Shown here: piece after piece, positions 50,317 to 58,200 of the stretch
How positions within the stretch are numbered: the stretch's first letter is position 1
Layout: every line of letters begins with the position of its first letter
NCBI GenBank assembly: GCA_905372785.1
Contig: CAJPQG010000001.1
Location: forward strand, 124,001 to 188,000
DNA: 64,000 nt
Reading direction: 5' to 3'
Source of the DNA: Candidatus Saccharimonadota bacterium
Lineage (GTDB): Bacteria > Patescibacteriota > Saccharimonadia > Saccharimonadales > Saccharimonadaceae
Notes under the pieces: generated by a model
The model's database searches: none
Told to the model about the DNA's origin: nothing
What the model saw: the letters and a program-made list of their open reading frames with translations, nothing else
Program-made: the position numbers and the translations under genes

Positions 50317-50371
50317 TCCCGCTACGTGCCTAGTCAGAGCAATACAGCTCGATGACTAGCACGTAGCGGGA
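50317..50371 (-). terminator. Very long hairpin, probable terminator of the WWNQ-repeat gene
   Basis: Arms 50317-50336 and 50353-50371 pair over 19 bp with one bulged C, and an inner GAGC/GCTC extends the stem. TTTT follows on the minus strand. It is much longer than the other terminators here. Confidence 0.6.
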
Positions 50372-50414
50372 AGGTGGATACTTGCTCTTTGGCCATACTA
50401 TAATGACACTACCC

Positions 50415-50831
50415 CTATCGACGTGCCACCACTACAAGACAAACAAAGACGGTGACTAGATCTATCCAAAACACAGCACCATAGTCCATACCAGGAACTA
50501 CATACTGATATGCTTGATAGATATGCTCAGCCATCTGGTGAGACATCCGAGCCCCCGCAGGGATATTGTCTAGATACGGTGATCGAACAAAGACCCATGC
50601 GATGATTGAGCTAGGGATGAAGGCCCATCCGATAAAACCGACGACCCCTTTCCATGCATTCTCGAATAATAGAAGTACAACTCCTATAAAGAGCATAGCA
50701 TTCGGACCAATGATAAAGAAGTAGTAATAAAATACCTCAAAAACCCAGCTAGAAAACCAGGTTATCTGGTTCCACCAATCCATCATCTGGTTCCACCAAT
50801 CCATCATCTGGTTCCACCAATCCATCATCAC
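50415..50831 (-). CDS. Membrane protein with N-terminal MMDWWNQ heptad repeats
   Basis: A 138-residue protein of no recognised family. It opens with three perfect MMDWWNQ heptads, followed by two aromatic-rich hydrophobic helices (about 25-75), a polar loop with YLDNIPAGARMSHQMAEHIYQAYQ, and a final helix (about 118-135). The repeat is encoded by an exact 21-bp DNA repeat. AAAGGAGG lies 6 nt before GTG 50831 and 9 nt before ATG 50828, so either can start. Its promoter (50876-50904) and long terminator make it a single-gene unit. Confidence 0.75.
   Translation of the reverse strand: MMMDWWNQMMDWWNQMMDWWNQITWFSSWVFEVFYYYFFIIGPNAMLFIGVVLLLFENAWKGVVGFIGWAFIPSSIIAWVFVRSPYLDNIPAGARMSHQMAEHIYQAYQYVVPGMDYGAVFWIDLVTVFVCLVVVARR
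50766..50828 (-). repeat. Three tandem 21-bp repeats
   Basis: Units at 50766-50786, 50787-50807 and 50808-50828 are identical, each encoding MMDWWNQ on the minus strand. The third is at the very start of the gene. Change in copy number would stay in frame. Confidence 0.97.
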
Positions 50832-50875
50832 TACCAGCCTCCTTTCGTATCATAACGGACGGCAGTGACACTTAT

Positions 50876-50904
50876 AGTATACAATCCGAGCCAGAAAACT
50901 GCAA
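50876..50904 (-). promoter_or_regulatory. Promoter of the WWNQ-repeat gene
   Basis: Minus strand: -35 TTGCAG at 50899-50904, a 17-nt spacer, -10 TATACT at 50876-50881. Confidence 0.75.
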
Positions 50905-50938
50905 AGGCACAGCCTCTCTGTGCGAACTACCTCCTAAA

Positions 50939-50968
50939 TAAAAAGGCCCGAAAATGCGGACCTTTTTT
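50939..50968 (-). terminator. Terminator of the DUF4190 gene pair
   Basis: AAAAGGTCCG and CGGGCCTTTT form a stem with one wobble pair and a T-rich tail on the minus strand, downstream of the gene at 50998. Confidence 0.75.
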
Positions 50969-50997
50969 ATCACACTACTGCGCTTGTCGTATATCTA

Positions 50998-51675
50998 TTA
51001 CTGTAGTGACTGCTCTGCCTTGTATTCTGCGGCTGTTTGCTTTTTCACCAAGGTATTACCCTTGAAGTATAGGTAATAGGTGTCCGATCCAACAGTATAA
51101 CCTCGTACTGTGTCGTACTCTTGACTGCCAACGTTAACACGCGCTGACATACCGCTTGTACCCATAGCTGTGTCAGCCTGCGCACGAGTAGAAGTGCCTG
51201 GAGTCAACTTAATATACTCTTCCCGAGCTTTCTGCATCTTTGCCTGCTTTTTCTCTTCTTGTTGCTGAAGAACCTTTTGGTGGTCATAGCGACTACTCAT
51301 GTCGTTACCATACTTTCGCGAATGCTGTATTGCGTTCTGCCCTAGAATAACCAGAAAAATAACAACACCCACAGTAACAAGTCCGAGAAGTGTACCAATA
51401 GCACCGGTGATTGTTGCAGCAATCGCCATGCCTCGGCCATAGAACTTCTTACGCAGCGCCATAATGCCAAGCACTAGTCCGGCGATACCAAGAATTAGCC
51501 CAAAGATAGGAACCAAAAATAGTACGATACTAGCAATACCAAGCACCATACCAGTGATTGTAAATGCCTTGCCTTCAACGTTCGCCGGTACAGACTGCTG
51601 CACAACGTGGACAGCTTCCGTCTCTTGGCTGCTCGTTTGCTGCTCTGGCTGAGTACGCTGCTGATTCTCGTTCAT
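50998..51675 (-). CDS. DUF4190 membrane protein with C-terminal SmpA/BamE-like domain
   Basis: A 225-residue protein: Gln/Thr-rich N-terminus (1-35), DUF4190 helix pair with KAFTITGMVLGIASIVLF and RGMAIAATITGAIGTLLGL (about 36-115), a charged coiled linker (about 120-150), then YIKLTPGTSTRAQADTAMG and YYLYFKGNTLVKKQT. LTPGxSTxAQ followed by an aromatic beta hairpin resembles the SmpA/OmlA/BamE fold. It is closely related to the upstream gene, with identical DNA over 59 bp. GGAG lies 12 nt before the ATG. Confidence 0.75.
   Translation of the reverse strand: MNENQQRTQPEQQTSSQETEAVHVVQQSVPANVEGKAFTITGMVLGIASIVLFLVPIFGLILGIAGLVLGIMALRKKFYGRGMAIAATITGAIGTLLGLVTVGVVIFLVILGQNAIQHSRKYGNDMSSRYDHQKVLQQQEEKKQAKMQKAREEYIKLTPGTSTRAQADTAMGTSGMSARVNVGSQEYDTVRGYTVGSDTYYLYFKGNTLVKKQTAAEYKAEQSLQ
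51512..51570 (-). repeat. 59-bp direct repeat, copy 1
   Basis: Identical to 52245-52303. It encodes the first DUF4190 helix. Neighbouring codons of the two genes differ, so the identity exceeds what protein conservation alone would need. Confidence 0.9.
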
Positions 51676-51712
51676 TTTGTAATGATTCTCCTTTTTTGTT
51701 ACAACTACTTGA

Positions 51713-52408
51713 TTATTTACCAGTCTGGCTTTTTAGGCGCTGAACCTGTTCAGCAGAATACTCACTAGGTGTTTGCTTTTTTACAAGAGTATCACCCTTA
51801 AAATACAAATAATAGGTCTCTATGTCTACTGTGTATCCACGAATCAGATCATACTCTTGCTTATCGGTATACTTACGCTCAGACATATTACCTTTTTTAT
51901 CCAATATAGCCTCAGACTGGGCTTTGGTTGTAGATCCTGGCGTCAGCTTATTATATGCCTTAAGAAATTCACGCTTCTTGTCTTGTGTTTCCTTGCGTGA
52001 TTTTTGTAAAGCATCTTGGAAGTTATAGGTAGAGCCGCTATCATGTTTATGCACATTATTAGCTGCATTTTGTCCTAAAATAAGAATAACAGTGAAAACG
52101 ACCGCAAGTACCAGTCCAAGCATGGTACCTAAGGCACCAGTAATTATGGCAGCAATTGCCATACCGCGGTTGTAGAACTTCTTACGCATAGAGATAATAC
52201 CGAGCACCAACCCAGCGATACCAAGAATTAGTCCGAGACCAAGGACCAAAAATAGTACGATACTAGCAATACCAAGCACCATACCAGTGATTGTAAATGC
52301 CTTACCTCTAGTGTCTACTGGTGCAGGTTGCCGCACAACACGAACGGGCTCTGCCTGCTGAGTACTCGCCTGCTGCTCAGGTTGAGTATGCTGCTGATTT
52401 TGGTCCAT
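51713..52408 (-). CDS. DUF4190 membrane protein with C-terminal SmpA/BamE-like domain
   Basis: A 231-residue paralogue of the next gene downstream, with the same order: Gln-rich tail (1-30), DUF4190 helices (KAFTITGMVLGIASIVLF, RGMAIAAIITGALG), charged linker, then YNKLTPGSTTKAQSEAI and YYLYFKGDTLVKKQT. ATG 52408 is chosen because GGAG lies 12 nt upstream, exactly as in its paralogue; the upstream in-frame ATG 52438 has no ribosome-binding site. It heads a two-gene unit. Confidence 0.75.
   Translation of the reverse strand: MDQNQQHTQPEQQASTQQAEPVRVVRQPAPVDTRGKAFTITGMVLGIASIVLFLVLGLGLILGIAGLVLGIISMRKKFYNRGMAIAAIITGALGTMLGLVLAVVFTVILILGQNAANNVHKHDSGSTYNFQDALQKSRKETQDKKREFLKAYNKLTPGSTTKAQSEAILDKKGNMSERKYTDKQEYDLIRGYTVDIETYYLYFKGDTLVKKQTPSEYSAEQVQRLKSQTGK
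52245..52303 (-). repeat. 59-bp direct repeat, copy 2
   Basis: Second copy of the repeat at 51512-51570, 733 bp away in the paralogous gene. It points to recent duplication or gene conversion. Confidence 0.9.
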
Positions 52409-52457
52409 CTTTGTAGTATTCTCCTTACTTACACACATTTAAAAACTGTCTGGCAAT

Positions 52458-52466
52458 ATCATAACA
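52458..52466 (-). promoter_or_regulatory. Extended -10 promoter of the DUF4190 pair
   Basis: TGTTATGAT on the minus strand, about 50 nt before ATG 52408. The -35 is not clear. Confidence 0.45.
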
Positions 52467-52491
52467 CAAAAGTGCCTACTAAGCCACAGAT

Positions 52492-52527
52492 AAAGAGCCA
52501 CCTAAGGATTACCTTAAGCGGCTCTTT
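52492..52527 (-). terminator. Terminator of rplS
   Basis: AAAGAGCC..CTTAAGG and CCTTAGG..GGCTCTTT form a long stem with one mismatch and a TAAT loop, downstream of rplS on the minus strand. Confidence 0.75.
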
Positions 52528-52555
52528 TCTCTAATATATACTGCGCTAGCTATAG

Positions 52556-52966
52556 TTACGCTTCAGCTGACTCTTTAGCTGGTGCTTCTGGCAGCTTGTT
52601 AACTGCTTCGCGATCGAATTTAACAGCCTTTAGGCGTGCACTCTTACCACTGCGCTCACGTAGGTAGCTGAGGAAGTTGCGTCGAACCTTAGCGCGGCGC
52701 ATAATCTCAACCTTTTCTACGAGTGGGCTGTGCAGTAGGAAGCTTTTTTCAACACCAATGCCACTGGTAATTTTACGAACCGTAATACGTGCGGTGTGGC
52801 TCTGCTTGTTGTCGGTACGAATTACGACACCTTCAAATACCTGCACACGCTCTTTGTTGCCCTCTTTAATACGCTGGTGAACACGAACAGTATCGCCGCT
52901 ACGAACATCCACTACGGCGTGCTTCTTCTGCTCGTCATTTACCTTCTGAATCAATGCAAAACTCAT
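52556..52966 (-). CDS. rplS: 50S ribosomal protein L19
   Basis: Protein at the subunit interface. The 136-residue product has VDVRSGDTVRVHQRIKEGNKER (about 19-40), FEGVVIR and GVEKSFLLHSPLVEKVEIMRRAKVRR, all diagnostic. A Glu/Ala-rich tail of about 20 residues follows. It is transcribed alone. In many bacteria rplS sits beside rnhB-yraN; here 5 kb of small membrane-protein genes lie between. Confidence 0.98.
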   Translation of the reverse strand: MSFALIQKVNDEQKKHAVVDVRSGDTVRVHQRIKEGNKERVQVFEGVVIRTDNKQSHTARITVRKITSGIGVEKSFLLHSPLVEKVEIMRRAKVRRNFLSYLRERSGKSARLKAVKFDREAVNKLPEAPAKESAEA

Positions 52967-53009
52967 TTTTTTCTCACTTTATTTGGTTGATATTCTACAG
53001 TCAAGTAAC

Positions 53010-53015
53010 ACTATA
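53010..53015 (-). promoter_or_regulatory. -10 box of rplS
   Basis: TATAGT on the minus strand preceded by TGTGG (extended -10), about 45 nt before rplS. The -35 (TTTTAA) is weak. Confidence 0.55.
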
Positions 53016-53045
53016 CCACAAGAAGCCGCCTTTTAAAAGCATTTT

Positions 53046-54674
53046 CTAGATGACACGGTTTACTTCTTCTAGGCTTGTTTCTCCCTTAAGCGCAGCAAGC
53101 ACCCCAGCCTGAAGCAACGTAACCATACCCCCTTTCTTTGCGGCCGCTTCAATTGCTTCAGTGTGCACGTCAGACACATCACCCCGCAAGAATTGCTGAA
53201 TCTCATCCGTCACCACCATCTGCTCCATGATAACGGTACGTCCTTTATAGCCAAATGGTGCATCTTCGCTCGACACTGGCCGATACAAGACCGCCTCATC
53301 CAAGTTTGGTTTATCGATATGATCTGGCAAATCATGTAAGACATCTTTAAGCCATTGCCGCGTTGCCTTGTCTGGTTTATATGACTCTTTGGTATCGTCG
53401 TGCAGGCGGCGCACCAGGCGCTGCGCAATCACCAAGCGAATAGCCGAACTGAAAATTGGGTTTACACCAATTAAATCAATCATACGGCTAAACGCTGCGG
53501 CCGATGTATTTGCGTGAAAGCTCGATAGTACTAAGTGCCCGGTAATTGATGCCTGGATAGCAGTACGGGCTGTCTCCTGGTCTCGAATCTCACCCACCAT
53601 CACAACATCTGGGTCCAAACGAAGCACGCTGCGCAAGCCTTCTGCGAAGCTGCCACCCCTGGTCGTATCAATCGGGATCTGTGTTACGCCACCGATACTA
53701 TACTCCACCGGGTCTTCAAGTGTAATAATTTTACGCTCTACGTTATTTAACGCATTAAGCATGCTGTATAGCGTTGTTGACTTACCACTACCAGTTGGTC
53801 CCACCATAAGCACCATACCACGTGGGTGAGAGATGACCTCGTCAATCTCGGCGCGCTCACGCGGCTGAAGACCAAGCAAATCTAGTTGCAAGAGGCTTTC
53901 ATCGAAGTTGAACAGACGCATCACAACGTCTTGGCCATACACCGTTGGTACCGTTTCCACACGCAAATTCAAAATATGCGATGCACCATCGGCAAAAATT
54001 TCTTGCTGCATGTGGCCAGACTGCGGCGTATTTGCAGCAGTAGATACATTCGCGTGGCTGCTAATCGTCGCCATAATGACGCGATATCGATCCTTGCGCA
54101 GATGGGCTACTTCATGCAATGTGCCGTCAATACGCATACGAATCCGGATAGTATCTCGCTGATTTTCAACGTGAATGTCGCTGGCACCGAGCCGATCGGC
54201 CTGAGACACGAGATAATTAAAGACATCATCACTACCCACGCCATTTAAAATTTCACTAACGCGCGCCACCATTTCACCGGTCGCTTGCTCATCTGCTGCT
54301 ACCTCAATGTCGTCGTAGACTACTTTTTTCGGCGGATCGAACCGCAACATCATAGCCCTATAAGCACTGTGTGAAATAAGTGAAAACAGCGTGCGCTGAC
54401 CTTCTACGTCATACTTTGCCCGGATTTCATCAATCACCGATCGTGGTGTTGAACTAGTAACGCCGAATTGATACGGCTCACTGCCGCCGCCATGAAGCAG
54501 CGGCACCATCCGCCACTGTTTCATTTCCTCTACTGTTAGCATATCGCGAATCAATGGAAGCGACTGCTCCACCTCTCGCATATCAATATATTGTAGCCCG
54601 AGTACTTGGGCGCGTTTTTGTGTTGCCTGCTCGTCTTGCTCGCGGCGACGAATCTGAATTTTACTCTCGTCCAT
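53046..54674 (-). CDS. pilB: Type IV pilus / type II secretion ATPase (PilB/GspE family)
   Basis: A hexameric AAA-like motor that drives pilus extension. The 542-residue product has a divergent N-terminal domain, then the ATPase core: VGPTGSGKSTTLYSML (Walker A, about residue 295), Asp box TLEDPVEYS, Walker B DPDVVMVGEIRDQETA and the His box SGHLVLSSFHANT-like stretch. The zinc tetracysteine loop of classical PilB/GspE is absent: the corresponding stretch (RLHDDTKESYKPDK) has no CxxC pair. No pilin, PilC or PilM-O gene is in the window, so partners must be elsewhere. Confidence 0.9.
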   Translation of the reverse strand: MDESKIQIRRREQDEQATQKRAQVLGLQYIDMREVEQSLPLIRDMLTVEEMKQWRMVPLLHGGGSEPYQFGVTSSTPRSVIDEIRAKYDVEGQRTLFSLISHSAYRAMMLRFDPPKKVVYDDIEVAADEQATGEMVARVSEILNGVGSDDVFNYLVSQADRLGASDIHVENQRDTIRIRMRIDGTLHEVAHLRKDRYRVIMATISSHANVSTAANTPQSGHMQQEIFADGASHILNLRVETVPTVYGQDVVMRLFNFDESLLQLDLLGLQPRERAEIDEVISHPRGMVLMVGPTGSGKSTTLYSMLNALNNVERKIITLEDPVEYSIGGVTQIPIDTTRGGSFAEGLRSVLRLDPDVVMVGEIRDQETARTAIQASITGHLVLSSFHANTSAAAFSRMIDLIGVNPIFSSAIRLVIAQRLVRRLHDDTKESYKPDKATRQWLKDVLHDLPDHIDKPNLDEAVLYRPVSSEDAPFGYKGRTVIMEQMVVTDEIQQFLRGDVSDVHTEAIEAAAKKGGMVTLLQAGVLAALKGETSLEEVNRVI

Positions 54675-54723
54675 TGATTCCTATTTTAACACACAAGCAT
54701 AAGCACGGCCATCACCAACATGC

Positions 54724-54729
54724 TATACT
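54724..54729 (+). promoter_or_regulatory. Extended -10 promoter of the SpoU-family gene (leaderless)
   Basis: TATACT at 54724-54729 preceded by TGC, 6 nt before ATG 54736. There is no Shine-Dalgarno. Confidence 0.7.
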
Positions 54730-54735
54730 AGAGCC

Positions 54736-55218
54736 ATGATACAGCTAACGCTCGTTCTGCATAATATTCGCTCCACTCATAACGTTGGTGCTATATTTCG
54801 CACTGCAGAATGCCTTGGCGCACATGAAATTATTATTAGCGGCTATACACCGTATCCTCACTACGAGGGCGATACTCGATTGCCACATATTGCCCGCAAG
54901 CTGCATAGCCAAATCAGCAAGACAGCGCTGGGTGCAGAGCGCATTGTGCCGTTTACTGTTGTTGACTCGTTTGAATCGTGGCTGGCTACATATCCAGGAG
55001 AGCTCGCAGCACTAGAAATTGACGCCCGCAGCACGCCAATAGCAACTTTTCAGCCGCCACGGCAGTTGGCATTGCTCCTTGGTGAAGAGGTGGCAGGAGT
55101 CAGCCAGCAGCATCGAACACTTGCAAGTCATCTGCTAGAAATTCCAATGTGTGGCACAAAAGAATCACTCAATGTATCAATAGCTGCTAGTATTGCAATA
55201 TACGAGCTTCTAAAATAA
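54736..55218 (+). CDS. SpoU-family RNA 2'-O-methyltransferase
   Basis: A 160-residue SPOUT-fold enzyme. LHNIRSTHNVGAIFRTAECLG (motif 1), LALLLGEEVAGVS (motif 2) and IPMCGTKESLNVSIAASIAIYE (motif 3) are all present. Size and motif 3 resemble small RNA ribose methylases such as TrmL and TrmH, but the substrate cannot be fixed. Together with the gene at 24.8 kb this gives two such enzymes in one window. The mRNA looks leaderless. It is convergent with dnaE. Confidence 0.88.
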   Translation: MIQLTLVLHNIRSTHNVGAIFRTAECLGAHEIIISGYTPYPHYEGDTRLPHIARKLHSQISKTALGAERIVPFTVVDSFESWLATYPGELAALEIDARSTPIATFQPPRQLALLLGEEVAGVSQQHRTLASHLLEIPMCGTKESLNVSIAASIAIYELLK

Positions 55219-55247
55219 TACGCACTTGCTCTATTATTTTTTATTTT
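55212..55247 (+). terminator. A/T-rich terminator after the SpoU-family gene
   Basis: AAAATAATA and TATTATTTT form a 9-bp A/T-only stem, then TTATTTT. It is weak and overlaps the convergent gene ends. Confidence 0.4.
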
Positions 55248-58200
55248 AGAATTACAGCGTCCTGGCCAAGTACTTCTTTAAGTGCCTCAACCAACTCTAA
55301 ACTACCGTCAACCTTGAACTGCAATCGCATAGCAGATTTCTCCGCACCAAGCACAAGCACCACCTGAAGACTTCCCGGGTGTGCAAGACAGTGATTTTTC
55401 AGACTTTCTAGCTGACTGATATTATCTGGATCAAGTATGCGTACATATAGTGTTTGCGGCAGTGGAGCGCTTTTTATCGCACGCATTGCGGGCTCAGCTG
55501 TCATCTTTTTCGGTGGCTGACTTGGTTTTGCTGTGGCGGCAGCAGATCGAGCGTGCTGCTGCTTATACTGCCGCTTAGCCGCACTACTCGCCTTCGGACC
55601 ACTCATAGTGCGGCCTGTCGATTCATAGTTCTTGAGTTCATCGTCAGTAATCTCAATAATATCTTGTGCAATGACGCTAGCTTCATCACGCAAATTACCA
55701 TCTCGATCACGTGCATTTACCCGACCATCTACTCGAATAATCGTGTCTTGCTGCAACTTAGCACCAACTTGCTCAAACAGATTAGGAAATACCACAATCT
55801 CAGCTTCGTGTACCTTGTCTTCAATTTTTACAAAGGCCATCTTTGTACCGCTTTTTGTCACGATCGTACGCACTGTTGATATAATGCCGCCTACCGTCAC
55901 CGGACGTCCATCAATAGTAGGCGTAATGCGCGATAACGGCACCGTTTGCTCCGTAAAATAGGTAGTATAATTATCAAGCGGGTGAGATGATACATATAAT
56001 CCCATTAGCTCGCGTTCCCAAGCTAAATATTCTTTTTGCGTGCCCGGCGCCGGCGCGGGTGTCAGCTTCAGGTGTGACTCTACGCCAGCACTCACCTCCT
56101 CTAGCATACCAAAAATATTTGTCTGGCCACTGGCTGCTTCTTTTTGTATCTTTTGTGCAAATGCTGTAATTGTATCTAGGTTGTTGAGTAATGTTTTCCT
56201 GTCTTCTAGCTGGTCAAATCCGCCAGATTTAATCAGCGACTCCCAAGCCTTACGATTAAACCGACTGGTACTAACGCTACGGGCAAATTTCTCGATTGAA
56301 TCAAGTTTTCCTTCTCGCTCACGGGCCTCTAACACCTCTTCTACCGCGTGCTGGCCAACACCCTTCACTGCCACCATACCAAAACGAATCTTATTCTCAT
56401 GCGGAACAACAGCAAATTCCAAGAAAGACTCATTAACATCCGGAGGTAGTACGTTAATACCCATGCGCTGGCATTCAGCAATTTCAATTGCAAGCCGCTC
56501 AGTATCATCCTGGTCGCTAGTCATAAGTGCCGCCATAAATGCATCCGGATAGTGCGCCTTAAGATAGGCCGTCCAATACGCAATCAGTGCATAACACGCC
56601 GCATGACTCTTATTGAAACAGTAGTTTGCAAACTCTTCTAGCTGATCCCAGAATGTCTCAGCAATCTCTGCAGTGGCGCCACCTACGTTAACCGCCCCTT
56701 CAATAAATTCAGGCTTCACCTTTTTCATTAGGTCAATCTTCTTCTTACCAACAGCCTTACGCAGAGTGTCAGCCTGACCACCGGTAAAGCCGCACCATTC
56801 CTTACTAATCTGCATAAATTGCTCTTGATACACCAAGATACCATACGTGTTTTTTAGCGAGTTCTCCATGCCAGGGTGAAGGTAGGTGATCGGCTCTTCG
56901 CCATGCTTGCGGCGAATAAAGCTATCGATAAACTGCATCGGACCTGGACGATATAGCGCTACCATCGCAATGATATCTTCAAACACGCTTGGCTTGAGCT
57001 GACGCAAATATCGCTTCATGCCCGCAGATTCAAGCTGAAATACACCAGTGGTATCCCCGCGCTGGAATAGCTTGTAGGTCTCTTCATCATCAAGCGGCAA
57101 TGTCGTTAGATCAATCTCCGTGTCGTACACCTTGCGAATAATACGCATGGCATTATTAATGATGGTTAAGTTGCTGAGGCCAAGAAAGTCCATCTTCAGA
57201 AGGCCCAGCTCTTCCACTGGTCCCATTGGGAACTGTGTTGCTACCACACCCTTTTGTGCCATCTCGAGCGGCACATACTTCACCACGTCGTCTGGTGCAA
57301 TCACTACGCCGGCAGCATGCACACCATGACTACGCATCGTACCCTCAAGGCGCATAGCAAAATCATACACCTCTTTGGCCACAGGGTTTGTTTCGTATTC
57401 CTTTTTTAGATCAGCATCTTCTTTGACGCTACGCGCAAGCGGAATGTGACGCCCCTGAACAGGCGCTGGCACAAGCTTTGCTAGGCGATCACTTTCTCCA
57501 TATGGAATTTGTAGCACACGCGCTACATCTCGTACTGCCGCACGGGCCGCCATAGTACCAAAAGTACCAATATTCGTCACACGGCTCCGCCCATACTTCT
57601 GGGCACAATATTCAATAACTTCACCACGGCGGGTATCTTGAATATCTATATCAATATCCGGCATACTCACGCGGTCTGGGTTCAAAAAACGCTCAAACAG
57701 CAAATCATACTTAAGCGGATCAAGGTCGGTAATATTTAGCGCATACGCAATAATTGAACCAGCAGCACTACCGCGGCCGGGCCCAAACACGATCCCCTGG
57801 CTTTTGCCCCAGTTAATAAAGTCTTGCACGATCAAAAAGTAACCATTATAGCCCATACGATCAAGCACACCAAATTCCATATCTAAGCGAGAACGCTGAT
57901 CTTCAGTGAGCATAGCCCGAATATCCTGGTTGCTCATATGTTCAGCTTTGGCCGGATCTACGTTATGATAGCGTACCGCCATACCCTGGTACACCAGCTT
58001 ATCGAGATACACTTTTTCATCCATGCCATCTGGTACGGGAAATTCTGGAATTAAAATTTTTCCAAGTTCGATCGTCACGTTACAACGATCAGCAATCACT
58101 CTCGTATTGCGCACTGCATCAGGGTTCGTTTTGCCCCACCGTGCGATAATCTCTTTTGGGTCGGTCACGTGCAGCTCGAAATCTTTCAAGCTCATGCGGC

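Noticed and set aside
50399..50404. Plus-strand TATAAT near the end of the WWNQ-repeat gene
   Set aside because: No -35 box, no plus-strand gene downstream, and A/T-rich surroundings make a chance match likely.
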